Source: Streptomyces massasporeus (GTDB lineage Bacteria; Actinomycetota; Actinomycetes; Streptomycetales; Streptomycetaceae). Taken from it: a stretch of 64,000 nucleotides of DNA. Below are positions 54,882 to 63,700 of the stretch, piece after piece (position 1 is the first letter of the stretch; every line of letters begins with the position of its first letter). The notes below the pieces were generated by a model. That model saw only the letters and a program-made list of their open reading frames with translations. It was not told the origin of the DNA and did not search any database. The stretch is taken from contig NZ_BMSE01000004.1 in the NCBI RefSeq assembly GCF_014648995.1, positions 424,218 through 488,217 of the forward strand, given 5' to 3'. The position numbers and the translations under genes are program-made.

Positions 54882-56051
54882 ATGAGTCACGGTCCCCGGT
54901 CCGGCCTCGCCGCGGTGAGCTCCGCGTTGCTGGCCATGAGCAGGCATCTCGAGGTGCGCGACGTCCTCAAGACGATCGTCGCCTCGGCCCGCGAGCTGCT
55001 CGACGCCGAGTACGCCGCGCTCGGCGTCCCGGACGACCACGGCGGCTTCGCCCAGTTCGTGGTCGACGGCGTCAGCGAGGAGCAGTGGAAGGCCATCGGC
55101 CCCCTCCCGCGCCAGCACGGCATCCTCGCCGCGATGCTGCACGAGGCCAGGGCCGAGCGCCTCGCGGACGTCCGCAAGGACCCACGCTTCGAGGGCTGGC
55201 CGAAGGCCCACCCCGACCTGGTCGACTTCCTCGGCCTGCCGATCCGCGACGGCGACGAGGTCATCGGCGCCCTGTTCCTCGCCAACAAGCTGCGTCCCGG
55301 GGCGGGACACGCCCCGTGCTCCGAGCCGGACGGCGGCTGCGGCTTCACGCAGGACGACGAGGAACTGCTCGGCATCCTCGCCCAGCACGCCGCGATCGCC
55401 CTCACCAACGCCCGCCTCTACGAGCGCAGCCGCGAACTGACCATCGCCGAGGAGCGCTCCCGCCTCGCCCACGAACTGCACGACGCGGTCAGCCAGAAGC
55501 TGTTCTCCCTGCGCCTGACCGCCCAGGCCGCGGCCCGCCTGGTGGACCGCGACCCCTCCCGCGCCAAGGGAGAACTCCAGCAGGTGGCCGTCCTGGCCGC
55601 CGAGGCCGCCGACGAACTGCGCGCGGCGGTCGTCGAGTTGCGCCCCGCCGCGCTCGACGAGGACGGCCTCGTCGCGACCCTCCGGACGCAGATCCAGGTC
55701 CTCGACCGGGCCCACAGCGCCCGTGTCACCTTCGCCGGTCACGGCGTGAAGGCCCTGCCCGCCTCCCAGGAGGAGGCCCTCCTGCGGGTCGCCCAGGAGG
55801 CCCTGCACAACGCCCTGCGCCACTCCGGCGCCGACCACGTCGACGTGACCCTGGACCGCTGCGGCGGCGGAGCCGTCCTCAGGGTCACGGACGACGGCAG
55901 CGGCTTCGACACGAAGGCGGTCCGGCACGCGGGACGCCACCTCGGCCTGGTCTCGATGCGGGACCGGGCGAGCGGCGCCGGCGGCACGCTGACCGTGGAA
56001 TCGGTGCCCGGCAAGGGCACCGTGATCGAGATGGAGGTCCCCGGTGGCTGA
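54882..56051 (+). CDS. GAF-domain sensor histidine kinase
   Basis: A 389-residue soluble NarL-class kinase. GAF domain about residues 20-175, with DAEYAALGVPDDHGGFAQFV at its start and VDFLGLPIRDGDEVIGALFL in its core. Then the HisKA_3 dimerisation helix with phosphorylated His in EERSRLAHELHDAVSQKLFS, and a HATPase with RVTDDGSGFD and GTVIEMEV. The GAF may bind haem or a small ligand, as in DevS-type kinases. It overlaps the next gene by 8 bp. Confidence 0.93.
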   Translation: MSHGPRSGLAAVSSALLAMSRHLEVRDVLKTIVASARELLDAEYAALGVPDDHGGFAQFVVDGVSEEQWKAIGPLPRQHGILAAMLHEARAERLADVRKDPRFEGWPKAHPDLVDFLGLPIRDGDEVIGALFLANKLRPGAGHAPCSEPDGGCGFTQDDEELLGILAQHAAIALTNARLYERSRELTIAEERSRLAHELHDAVSQKLFSLRLTAQAAARLVDRDPSRAKGELQQVAVLAAEAADELRAAVVELRPAALDEDGLVATLRTQIQVLDRAHSARVTFAGHGVKALPASQEEALLRVAQEALHNALRHSGADHVDVTLDRCGGGAVLRVTDDGSGFDTKAVRHAGRHLGLVSMRDRASGAGGTLTVESVPGKGTVIEMEVPGG

Positions 56052-56685
56052 CGCGATCAAGGTGCTGCTCGTCGACGACCACCAGGTCGTCCGCCGGGGC
56101 CTGCGCACCTTCCTCGAAGTACAGGACGACATCGAGGTCGTCGGGGAGGCGGCGGACGGCGCAGAAGGAGTCGACCGCGCCGAGGAGTTGAGGCCCGACG
56201 TCATCCTCATGGACGTCAAGATGCCGGGCATGGACGGTGTCGACGCCCTGCGCCGACTCCGAGAGCTGGACAACCCCGCGCGCGTGCTCGTCGTCACCAG
56301 CTTCACCGAGCAGCGGACGGTGGTCCCCGCCCTGCGCGCCGGCGCCGCCGGGTACGTCTACAAGGACGTCGACCCCGACGCCCTCGCCGGAGCGATCCGC
56401 TCGGTCCACGCCGGGCACATCCTCCTCCAGCCGGAGGTCGCCGGCGCCCTGCTGGCGCAGGAGGAGTCCAACTCGGGTACGGGAAGGGCCGGTTCGCTCA
56501 CCGAGCGCGAGCGCGAGGTGCTCGGCCTCATAGCGGACGGCCGCTCCAACCGGGAGATCGCCCGCGCGCTCGTCCTCTCCGAGAAAACCGTCAAGACCCA
56601 CGTCTCGAACATCCTGATGAAGCTCGACCTGGCCGACCGGACACAGGCCGCCCTGTGGGCCGTTCGCCATGGGGTGACCGGCTGA
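56044..56685 (+). CDS. LuxR/NarL-family response regulator
   Basis: A 213-residue regulator with a receiver domain (KVLLVDDHQVVRRGLRTFLE, phosphorylated Asp in DVILMDVKMPGMDG, Lys in YVYKDVDPD) and a C-terminal LuxR helix-turn-helix (LTEREREVLGLIADGRSNRE, then TVKTHVSNILMKL). It starts at GTG inside the kinase gene (8-bp overlap), so the pair is a cognate two-component system. The chaplin gene chpE lies 155 bp downstream on the same strand. Confidence 0.95.
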   Translation: MADAIKVLLVDDHQVVRRGLRTFLEVQDDIEVVGEAADGAEGVDRAEELRPDVILMDVKMPGMDGVDALRRLRELDNPARVLVVTSFTEQRTVVPALRAGAAGYVYKDVDPDALAGAIRSVHAGHILLQPEVAGALLAQEESNSGTGRAGSLTEREREVLGLIADGRSNREIARALVLSEKTVKTHVSNILMKLDLADRTQAALWAVRHGVTG

Positions 56686-56840
56686 CCCGCTCACCCCACG
56701 GCAACACGGAAGGTTGCGTTCCGGACCGAGATTCATACTGTCGTGGGAACGTCCCTCGTATGGCGCAACCTCGATGGATCTCCACCGTTCTCCATGCGTG
56801 CTGCGGCGCCTGCCGCGGCAATCGCAAGGAGGGCTCAGAA

Positions 56841-57083
56841 GTGAAGAACCTGAAGAAGGCAGCGGCCGTGACGATGGTGACGGGTGGCCTGCTGGCCGCC
56901 GGCGCGGGCATGGCCTCCGCCACCAGCGCCCACGCCGACGGCCAGGCCGTGGGCTCCCCGGGCGTCGGCTCGGGCAACGTCGTCCAGGCCCCGGTGCACG
57001 TCCCGGTCAACGTGTCCGGCAACAGCGTGAACATCGTGGGCATCCTGAACCCGGCCTTCGGCAACCTCGCCGTCAACCACTGA
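56841..57083 (+). CDS. chpE: Short chaplin ChpE
   Basis: An 80-residue secreted hydrophobic protein. Signal peptide about 1-32 (MKNLKKAAAVTMVTGGLLAA), then one chaplin domain, SPGVGSGNVVQAPVHVPVNV and SGNSVNIVGILNPAFGN. It has no cysteine, the feature that separates ChpE from the other short chaplins, which have two. Chaplins self-assemble into amyloid-like fibres that coat aerial hyphae and lower surface tension; ChpE is also made in vegetative growth. GTG 56841 follows AAGGAGGG. Confidence 0.93.
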   Translation: MKNLKKAAAVTMVTGGLLAAGAGMASATSAHADGQAVGSPGVGSGNVVQAPVHVPVNVSGNSVNIVGILNPAFGNLAVNH

Positions 57084-57117
57084 CACCCCACCTCCGTCTC
57101 CGAGCCGGAGGTACCCC

Positions 57118-57145
57118 CGGCCTCCCGGTCCTGCCCGGGAGGCCG
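57118..57145 (+). terminator. Terminator after chpE
   Basis: An 11-bp perfect stem, CGGCCTCCCGG (57118-57128) with CCGGGAGGCCG (57135-57145), and a 6-nt loop, 34 bp after the chpE stop. A smaller CCTCCG/CGGAGG stem precedes it. Confidence 0.8.
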
Positions 57146-57338
57146 TTCGGCATGTCCGCGGGCGTCCCCCGCTGCGGGCATGCGTGCCGCAAGGGGCGGC
57201 ACGGGTGGGCGCAGCGGCACCCCGCTACGCCGGGCTGCGGACCCACCCGGCCCCAGCACAAACGCCGAACACCCCGCTACGGAAGGGCTGAGAAACCCCC
57301 CGCCCCAGCACCCACACCGAGCACCACACGAAGAACCG

Positions 57339-58127
57339 TCACCGCACCCCCCGCTCCCGCTCCTCCACAACGGAGTTGTACGCCGCGACCTGCGCCCGCC
57401 GAGCCGTCCGCTCCACCGGCCGCAACGCCTCCCGCCGTGCAGAGATCTCCGACGAACTCACCGCACCCCCGTGCCCACTCTCCGTCGCCACGGCGATCAG
57501 CGTCCCCACCCGCTGCGCCAGCTCCAGCACCCGCACCGCCCGCGGCGGATACCCCGGCGCCAGCACCTCCCGCCCCCGCTCGGCCCGCGCCCGGTACGCA
57601 TCGATCGCCGCCTCCGCCACCGGCCCCGACCCGGCCACGTCCAGCCGCGTCAGCAGCTCGGTGGCCTCCCGCAGGGCCTCCGCCAGCTCCCGCTCCGCCT
57701 CACCCAGCGACGGCACATCCGCCGGCGGCGCCTCCCGCACGGGCAGCACCTGCCACATGACCTCGACGTGCACATCACCCCGGGGTCCGGCCTCGTGGAC
57801 CTCCGGCACCAGCCCGAGCGCAGCGCCGTAACAGAGCACCGCCTGCTCGGCGTCCAGCGCCCGCGCGTTGAACTCCGGCGGCCCGCTCAGCCCCAGCGGA
57901 TGCCCCGGCGCGGGCAGCGCGACCCGCAGTCCGGTCACCCCGAGCGTCCGCAGCCGCCCGAGGGCGAGAGTGAGCCCTACGGGCGCCGACTCCCCGGGCA
58001 GCCCCTCCATCCGGTGCACCGCGTCCTCACCGACGACGGCCAGCACAGCGTCGTCCGGCGAGACATGTCCGGCCAAAAGGGCATTTCCCCAAGCTGCGAG
58101 ACGTCCAGCACGTGGTTCCGAGAGCAT
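57339..58127 (-). CDS. Uncharacterised actinobacterial protein
   Basis: A 262-residue soluble protein beginning MLSEPRAGRLAAWGNALLAGHVSPDDA. The middle holds the repeated theme LRVALPAPGHPLGLSGPPEF and QAVLCYGAALGLVPEVHEAG, and the C-terminal 100 residues are strongly helical and charged (EAERELAEALREATELLTRL), possibly a coiled coil. No domain recognised, no signal. It is divergent from the ABC ATPase gene that follows. Confidence 0.78.
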   Translation of the reverse strand: MLSEPRAGRLAAWGNALLAGHVSPDDAVLAVVGEDAVHRMEGLPGESAPVGLTLALGRLRTLGVTGLRVALPAPGHPLGLSGPPEFNARALDAEQAVLCYGAALGLVPEVHEAGPRGDVHVEVMWQVLPVREAPPADVPSLGEAERELAEALREATELLTRLDVAGSGPVAEAAIDAYRARAERGREVLAPGYPPRAVRVLELAQRVGTLIAVATESGHGGAVSSSEISARREALRPVERTARRAQVAAYNSVVEERERGVR

Positions 58128-58288
58128 GCTTCCACCCTAGGACCCTCCAAGGACCGGACCGAGGGAATGCCCGGGCCGACCGGTGGCGTAGATTTCATGG
58201 AGGGCTGCGCCCACCGGCGCGGCGGACCGAGCCACAGGCTTACGCGACAGCCGAGACCGGCCACACTGCAAGGGGAGACAACGCGCTC

Positions 58289-59086
58289 ATGAGCGATGTT
58301 CTGGAGCTTCAGGACGTATCCGTGGTCCGTGAGGGCCGGGCTCTGGTGGACCAGGTCTCCTGGTCGGTCAAGGAGGGCGAGCGCTGGGTCATCCTCGGCC
58401 CGAACGGTGCCGGCAAGACCACCCTCCTCAACCTCGCTTCCACCTACCTCTTCCCCAGCTCGGGCACCGCCGCCATCCTCGGCGAAACCCTCGGCCGGCC
58501 GGGCACCGACGTCTTCGAGCTGCGCCCCCGCATCGGCATGGCCGGCATCGCCATGACCGAGAAGCTCCCCAAGCGCCAGACGGTCCTGGAGACGGTCCTG
58601 ACCGCCGCGTACGGCATGACGGCCACGTGGCACGAGGACTACGAGGACATCGACGAGCAGCGCGCCCGCGCCTTCCTCGACCGCCTCGGCATGAGCGACT
58701 ACCTGGAACGCCGTTTCGGCACGCTCTCCGAGGGCGAGCGCAAGCGGACCCTGATCGCCCGCGCCCTGATGACCGACCCCGAGCTGCTCCTCCTCGACGA
58801 GCCCGCCGCCGGCCTCGACCTCGGTGGCCGCGAGGACCTCGTCCGCCGCCTCGGCCGTCTCGCCCTCGACCCGATCGCCCCCTCGATGCTCATGGTCACC
58901 CATCACGTCGAGGAGATCCCCCCGGGCTTCACCCACGTCCTCATGATCCGCCAGGGCAAGGTCCTCGCCGCCGGCCCGCTGGAGCTGGAGCTCACCTCCC
59001 GCAACCTCTCCCTCTGCTTCGGCCTCCCGCTCGTCGTCGAACAGTCGGGCGAGCGCTGGACCGCACAGGGCCTCCCGCTCTCCTGA
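58289..59086 (+). CDS. Stand-alone ABC ATPase
   Basis: A 265-residue ATPase with Walker A GPNGAGKTTLLNLA, signature LSEGERKRTLIARAL and Walker B LLLLDEPAAGLDL, plus switch histidine in MLMVTHHVEEIPPG. This form is like the ModF/PhrA-type ATPases (HVEEIP), which are usually found without a membrane partner; no permease gene is near. The role is therefore uncertain. AAGGGGAGA precedes the ATG. Confidence 0.9.
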   Translation: MSDVLELQDVSVVREGRALVDQVSWSVKEGERWVILGPNGAGKTTLLNLASTYLFPSSGTAAILGETLGRPGTDVFELRPRIGMAGIAMTEKLPKRQTVLETVLTAAYGMTATWHEDYEDIDEQRARAFLDRLGMSDYLERRFGTLSEGERKRTLIARALMTDPELLLLDEPAAGLDLGGREDLVRRLGRLALDPIAPSMLMVTHHVEEIPPGFTHVLMIRQGKVLAAGPLELELTSRNLSLCFGLPLVVEQSGERWTAQGLPLS

Positions 59087-59141
59087 ACCGGACCGCCACC
59101 CCACAAATCCCGGAGTAAGAACGGGATTTCACACCACGGGC

Positions 59142-59160
59142 GCCCTGTCGGCGACAGGGC
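59142..59160 (+). terminator. Terminator after the ABC ATPase gene
   Basis: GCCCTGTC (59142-59149) and GACAGGGC (59153-59160) form a perfect 8-bp stem with a 3-nt loop, 56 bp after the stop and upstream of the NfeD gene. Confidence 0.6.
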
Positions 59161-59181
59161 CCGCGGACCTACCATGACCAT

Positions 59182-59613
59182 GTGGAAATCGACGCATGGC
59201 TGTGGTGGCTGATCGGCGCGGCAGCGCTCGGCATCGCGCTCGTGGTCACCGCGATGCCCGAACTCGGCATGCTGGCGGTGGGAGCCATCGCCGCGGCGGT
59301 GGTCACCGGCGTCTTCGGCGGCGGAGCCGTCGCACAGGTCGCGGTCTTCGCCGTCATCTCGACCGCGGGCATCGCCGTCGTACGGCCCATCGCGAACCGC
59401 CATCGCGCCCAGCGACCCCAATTCGCGTCCGGCGTGGACGCGTTGAAGGGCAGACAAGCCGTCGTGCTGGAACGCGTCGACGCCTCCGGCGGCCGGATCA
59501 AGCTGGCCGGCGAGGTCTGGTCGGCCCGTGCCCTCGACACCGGCCACGCCTATGAAGTGGGCCAGGAAGTGGATGTCGTGGACATCGAGGGAGCCACCGC
59601 GATCGTCATGTGA
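59182..59613 (+). CDS. NfeD-like membrane protein
   Basis: A 143-residue protein with an N-terminal membrane region (MEIDAWLWWLIGAAALGIAL and three further helices) and a C-terminal OB-fold domain about residues 85-143 (LKGRQAVVLERVDASGGRIK, then EVGQEVDVVDIEGATAIVM). NfeD proteins work with SPFH proteins, and the next gene, 132 bp on, encodes one. The start is GTG 59182. Confidence 0.9.
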   Translation: MEIDAWLWWLIGAAALGIALVVTAMPELGMLAVGAIAAAVVTGVFGGGAVAQVAVFAVISTAGIAVVRPIANRHRAQRPQFASGVDALKGRQAVVLERVDASGGRIKLAGEVWSARALDTGHAYEVGQEVDVVDIEGATAIVM

Positions 59614-59745
59614 CCTCGCGAGACGTAACTGGAGTGAACTCCTCGCCAGCCGCACGACGGTCTGTCAGACTCGACCAGCAAGATCTTCGACAACCATAAG
59701 ATCTGCCGAAGGCGCCGAAGCGGAGAAGGGACACGGGGAACGACG

Positions 59746-60693
59746 ATGGAACCGGTCATCATCGTCCTGATCATTCTGGTGGTGTTGGTCTTCATCGCCC
59801 TGATCAAGACGATCCAAGTCATCCCACAGGCCAGCGCGGCCATCGTCGAGCGCTTCGGGCGCTACACACGGACACTCAACGCGGGCCTCAACATCGTCGT
59901 CCCGTTCATCGACACCATCCGCAACCGCATCGACCTGCGTGAGCAGGTCGTCCCCTTCCCGCCGCAGCCGGTGATCACCCAGGACAACCTGGTGGTCAAC
60001 ATCGACACCGTCATCTACTACCAGGTGACCGACGCGCGGGCAGCGACGTACGAGGTCGCCAGCTACATCCAGGCGATCGAGCAGCTCACCGTCACCACGC
60101 TCCGCAACATCATCGGTGGCATGGACCTGGAGCGGACCCTCACCTCCCGCGAGGAGATCAACGCGGCCCTGCGCGGCGTCCTCGACGAGGCCACCGGCAA
60201 GTGGGGTATCCGCGTCAACCGCGTCGAGCTCAAGGCGATCGAGCCGCCCACCTCCATCCAGGACTCGATGGAGAAGCAGATGCGCGCCGACCGCGACAAG
60301 CGCGCCGCGATCCTCCAGGCCGAGGGTGTCCGGCAGTCCGAGATCCTGCGCGCCGAGGGTGAGAAGCAGTCCCAGATCCTGCGCGCCGAAGGTGAGGCCA
60401 AGGCCGCCGCCCTGCGCGCCGAGGGCGAGGCCCAGGCCGTCCGCACGGTCTTCGAGGCCATCCACGCCGGCGACCCGGACCAGAAGCTGCTTTCCTACCA
60501 GTACCTCCAGATGCTCCCCAAGATCGCCGAGGGCGACGCCAACAAGCTCTGGATCGTCCCCAGCGAGATCGGCGACGCCCTCAAGGGCCTCTCCGGCGCC
60601 ATGGGCAACTTCGGCGGCATCGGCGGCGGTTCCGGCGGCAACGGCGGCACCGTTCCGGCCCAGGAACGCCGCGAGAAGCCGTCCATCGACTGA
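59746..60693 (+). CDS. SPFH/Band 7 (QmcA-like) membrane protein
   Basis: A 315-residue protein with an N-terminal helix (MEPVIIVLIILVVLVFIALI), the SPFH domain (IPQASAAIVERFGRYTRTLN, PFIDTIRNRIDLREQVV), then a coiled-coil with repeated ILRAEGE heptads (residues about 185-230) and a Gly-rich tail. It is the stomatin/QmcA class that forms large membrane rings or microdomains and often works with FtsH or NfeD. Pairing with the upstream NfeD gene supports this. Confidence 0.93.
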   Translation: MEPVIIVLIILVVLVFIALIKTIQVIPQASAAIVERFGRYTRTLNAGLNIVVPFIDTIRNRIDLREQVVPFPPQPVITQDNLVVNIDTVIYYQVTDARAATYEVASYIQAIEQLTVTTLRNIIGGMDLERTLTSREEINAALRGVLDEATGKWGIRVNRVELKAIEPPTSIQDSMEKQMRADRDKRAAILQAEGVRQSEILRAEGEKQSQILRAEGEAKAAALRAEGEAQAVRTVFEAIHAGDPDQKLLSYQYLQMLPKIAEGDANKLWIVPSEIGDALKGLSGAMGNFGGIGGGSGGNGGTVPAQERREKPSID

Positions 60694-60730
60694 CGGCACC
60701 TCCAACGCACGTTCCCCGCACCCACTGTCT

Positions 60731-60792
60731 TTCAGGGGCGCGGGGAACTGCGCGATCAACCACGACGAAACCCGCGGCCGAAGAGCCACCCA
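60731..60792. repeat. Dispersed Streptomyces intergenic repeat
   Basis: The segment TTCAGGGGCGCGGGGAACTG followed by CGCGATCAACCACGACGAAA matches a short sequence that recurs between genes in many Streptomyces chromosomes (recalled, not searched). It includes the small stem CGCG-N8-CGCG (60739-60742 with 60751-60754). It lies between two convergent genes and may act as a transcription end or as a mobile-type repeat. Confidence 0.65.
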
Positions 60793-60810
60793 AGGCCCCA
60801 CGGCGCCTGC

Positions 60811-61317
60811 TCACGCCGCGTCCAGCACCAGCCAATCCGGCAGCGCCGCGAGGTCCTCCTGCGCCAGCGTCAGCAACATCGCATCAGCCGGAGTCGGCTC
60901 GAACGGTCGCCGCAGCAACGGCATCCCCGCCTCCTCCGGAGTCCGGTTCGCCTTGCGGTGATTGTCCTGCGCACACGAGGCCACCGTGTTCAGCCACGTG
61001 TCCTGTCCACCCTGCGACCGCGGCACCACGTGGTCCACGGTCGTCGCCCGCCTCCCGCAGTACGCGCACCGGTGCCGGTCCCTGACCAGCACACCCCGCC
61101 TCGACCACGGCGCTTGTCTTCGGAACGGCACCCGCACGTACTGGCAGAGCCTGATCACCCGAGGCGCCGGTATGTCGACCGCGGCTCCCCGCATCCGCAG
61201 CTCGGGGTGGGCCTGCTCGACGACGGCCTTGTCCTGAAGCACCAGAACGACGGCTCGGTTCAACGTCACCGTCGACAGCGGCTCGAAGCTCGCGTTCAGT
61301 ACCAGCGTGTCCCGCAT
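60811..61317 (-). CDS. HNH endonuclease family protein
   Basis: A 168-residue HNH nuclease. The HNH core is RHRCAYCGRRATTVDHVVPRSQ with two more ligands in ASCAQDNHRKANRTPEEAG, i.e. a zinc site plus the catalytic His in DHVVP. The N-terminal VLNASFEPLSTVTLNRAVVL and C-terminal parts match the common actinobacterial type, which is chromosomally conserved and of unknown biological role. ATG 61317 has GGAGG upstream. Confidence 0.92.
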   Translation of the reverse strand: MRDTLVLNASFEPLSTVTLNRAVVLVLQDKAVVEQAHPELRMRGAAVDIPAPRVIRLCQYVRVPFRRQAPWSRRGVLVRDRHRCAYCGRRATTVDHVVPRSQGGQDTWLNTVASCAQDNHRKANRTPEEAGMPLLRRPFEPTPADAMLLTLAQEDLAALPDWLVLDAA

Positions 61318-61452
61318 ACCAGCCCACCTCCCGTGTGCACCGGCCCACCCCCTGGCGGGCTGGGATCAACTCTGGCCGGGCACGCCGAGATGGACAACGC
61401 AATATCTGCTGCTCCCACGGGGGGCGACCCCCGCGACCCCCGGCAACAAAAA

Positions 61453-61490
61453 TGCCCGCTCCTGATCAATTCCAAGACCAGGAGCGGGCA
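61453..61490 (-). terminator. Intrinsic terminator after the PEBP gene
   Basis: On the minus strand TGCCCGCTCCTG and CAGGAGCGGGCA form a perfect 12-bp stem with a 14-nt loop, followed by TTTTTGTT. It lies 36 bp past the stop of the minus-strand PEBP gene. Nothing further is seen in 61318-61452. Confidence 0.88.
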
Positions 61491-61526
61491 AACGTTCCAT
61501 GAACGCTGGGATTGCGGGCGACCCGC

Positions 61527-62066
61527 TCAGCCTTCGGCGGGCACCTCGTACTCGCCGATCAGCTGGGCCCGCCCGATCGTGTGGAACCGCAGGTTGAAGC
61601 CCACGACCGCAGGCGACGCGTCCGAGTCCGGACCGAGCTTCTCCTGGTCCACGGCGTAGACCGTGAACACGTATCGGTGCGGCCCGTCCCCGGGAGGCGG
61701 CGCGGCCCCACCGAACTCCTTGCCGCCGTAGTCGTTACGAGCGTGGACCGCGCCCTCCGGCAGGCCCTCGAACTTGCCGCTGCCGGCACCCACCGGCAGC
61801 TCGGTCACCGACGCCGGGATGTCGAACAGCACCCAGTGCCAGAAGCCGCTGCCCGTCGGAGCGTCGGGGTCGTAGCAGGTCACGGCGAAGCTCTTGGTCT
61901 CGGGCGGAAAGCCCTCCCACCGCAGCTGCGGCGAGGTGTTGCCGGCCGCGTGGACCTGAGCGTCCTTGAGCGTCGCACCTTCCTCGACGTCCTCGCTCGT
62001 CACCGTGAACGACGCGACGGGCGGATGGAAGTCGTGGGGGAGCGGTCGCCGCTTGAGCTCGGTCAC
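61527..62066 (-). CDS. YbhB/YbcL (PEBP/Raf kinase inhibitor-like) protein
   Basis: A 179-residue phosphatidylethanolamine-binding-protein fold with the two family motifs: TSPQLRWEGFPPETKSFAVT to CYDPDAPTGSGFWHWVLFDI, and PPPGDGPHRYVFTVYAVD. The bacterial role is unknown; a ligand pocket for anionic groups is conserved. GTG 62066 has AGGAGGT. Probably in one transcript with the Spo0M gene upstream, 40 bp away. Confidence 0.93.
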   Translation of the reverse strand: MTELKRRPLPHDFHPPVASFTVTSEDVEEGATLKDAQVHAAGNTSPQLRWEGFPPETKSFAVTCYDPDAPTGSGFWHWVLFDIPASVTELPVGAGSGKFEGLPEGAVHARNDYGGKEFGGAAPPPGDGPHRYVFTVYAVDQEKLGPDSDASPAVVGFNLRFHTIGRAQLIGEYEVPAEG

Positions 62067-62106
62067 CTCGGTACCTCCTGATCGTTTCGTGCAGTAGCCC
62101 CCGAGC

Positions 62107-62889
62107 CTAGAACCAGTTGCGCTTGCTGCCGACCTCGGACAGCCACTGGTTCAGGTACGCGGTCCAGTCCGTCCCCTGGTAGTCGTTCAGACCCACCTGG
62201 AAGGAGCGGAAGGTGTCGCTGCCCTCGCTGAACAGTCCGGGCTTCTTGTCCATCTCCAGCACCACGTCCATGGCGTTCTGGTCGGCGACGAAGCTCAGCT
62301 CCACCTGGTTCAGCCCGCGGTACTGCTGCGGCGGGTAGAACTCGATCTCCTGGTAGAACGGCAGCTTCTGCCGCGTGCCCCGGATCACACCGCGCTCCAT
62401 GTCCGCGTTCTTGAACCGGAAGCCCAGCTGGATGAAGGCGTCGAGGATCGCCTTCTGTGCCGGCAGCGGGTGCACGCTGACCGGGTCCAGGTCACCGGAG
62501 TCCACCGCACGCGCGATCTCCAGCTCGGTCGACACCCCGATGTTCATGCCGCGCAGGGCCTGACCGTCGATCATCGTGATCGGCGTCTCCCACGGGATCT
62601 CCAGCCCGAACTGCACCGCGTGCACCGCGTTCGCCTGCAGCTCGAACGCCCCACCCAGTCGCGACTTCGTGAACTCGATGTCCTGCTTGTACTCCTGGTC
62701 GCCGCTCTCCACCTCGACCTTGGCCTGCAGCCCGACCGAGAGCCCCTCGATCTGCTGGTTGACGGACCCGCCCTGGATACGCACCTCGCCCTGGACGACA
62801 CCGCCCGGGACGACGTTGACCTCGTGCAGCACCGTCTCTACCGAAGCCCCGCCGGCCCCCAGGCTCGCGAGCAGCTTCTTGAACGCCAT
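62107..62889 (-). CDS. Spo0M-like sporulation-control protein
   Basis: A 260-residue arrestin-like protein, MAFKKLLASLGAGGASVETV at the start and GGVVQGEVRIQGGSVNQQIE, the Spo0M hallmarks. It consists of two beta-sandwich domains with NNQVELSFVADQNAMDVVLE-like repeats in the second half. Spo0M influences sporulation and cell division in Bacillus; in Streptomyces a similar control of development is presumed. It is divergent from the glycosylase gene. Confidence 0.92.
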   Translation of the reverse strand: MAFKKLLASLGAGGASVETVLHEVNVVPGGVVQGEVRIQGGSVNQQIEGLSVGLQAKVEVESGDQEYKQDIEFTKSRLGGAFELQANAVHAVQFGLEIPWETPITMIDGQALRGMNIGVSTELEIARAVDSGDLDPVSVHPLPAQKAILDAFIQLGFRFKNADMERGVIRGTRQKLPFYQEIEFYPPQQYRGLNQVELSFVADQNAMDVVLEMDKKPGLFSEGSDTFRSFQVGLNDYQGTDWTAYLNQWLSEVGSKRNWF

Positions 62890-63033
62890 GTCTCTCCCTC
62901 TCGCCCACTACGGGTGGATCCTTGATCCATACAAACGCGATCCGGCCGTGACCGGTTCCATGCCCCACCCTGGCAAGGCGGGTGCCCGACGGCCACCCCC
63001 CGGTACCACTCGTCTCCAGTACCCTCGGACGGC

Positions 63034-63675
63034 ATGATCGCGACCCCCGACCGTACGCCCCTGTCCAGGGAGTTCTTCGACCGGCCCGTCCTCGATGTCG
63101 CCCCCGACCTGCTCGGCCGCATCCTGGTACGCAGCACCCCGGACGGTCCGATCGCCCTCCGCCTCACCGAGGTCGAGGCGTACGACGGCGCCGACGACCC
63201 CGGCTCGCACGCCTATCGTGGCCGCACGGCCCGCAACGAGGTGATGTTCGGTCCGCCCGGTCACGTGTACGTCTACTTCACCTATGGCATGTGGTTCTGC
63301 ATGAACCTGGTCTGCGGCCCCGAGGGAAAGGCGAGCGCGGTCCTGCTCCGCGCAGGGGAGATCATCGAGGGCGCCGAACTGGCCCGGACCCGTCGACTCT
63401 CGGCCCGCAACGACAAGGAACTGGCCAAAGGCCCGGCCCGGCTGGCCACGGCCCTGAACGTGGACCGCTCCCTGGACGGCACGGACGCGTGTACCTCGAA
63501 GGACACCCCGCTCCGCATGCTGACGGGCACTCCCGTGCCCTCCGACCAGGTACTCAACGGCCCCCGCACCGGTGTGGGCGGGGACGGAGCCGTGCACCCC
63601 TGGCGCTTCTGGGTCGCCAACGACCCGACGGTGAGCCCCTATCGAGCTCATGTCCCGAGGCGCCGCCGAAGTTGA
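63034..63675 (+). CDS. DNA-3-methyladenine glycosylase (AAG/MPG type)
   Basis: A 213-residue base-excision repair glycosylase. It has [20 protein letters not shown] with the catalytic Glu, the intercalating [20 protein letters not shown] (Tyr in YFTYG), and a C-terminal [20 protein letters not shown] end. It removes alkylated and deaminated purines. Start ATG 63034. Its last codons overlap the first promoter of the ribosomal RNA operon. Confidence 0.94.
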   Translation: MIATPDRTPLSREFFDRPVLDVAPDLLGRILVRSTPDGPIALRLTEVEAYDGADDPGSHAYRGRTARNEVMFGPPGHVYVYFTYGMWFCMNLVCGPEGKASAVLLRAGEIIEGAELARTRRLSARNDKELAKGPARLATALNVDRSLDGTDACTSKDTPLRMLTGTPVPSDQVLNGPRTGVGGDGAVHPWRFWVANDPTVSPYRAHVPRRRRS

Positions 63676-63700
63676 CGCGCCTTGCCGGGGTGCGTAATGT
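63672..63700 (+). promoter_or_regulatory. Ribosomal RNA operon promoter 1
   Basis: TTGACG (63672-63677) and TAATGT (63695-63700) with a 17-bp spacer form a near-consensus sigma-70-type promoter. The -35 box overlaps the glycosylase stop codon. It reads into the rRNA leader. Confidence 0.8.
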
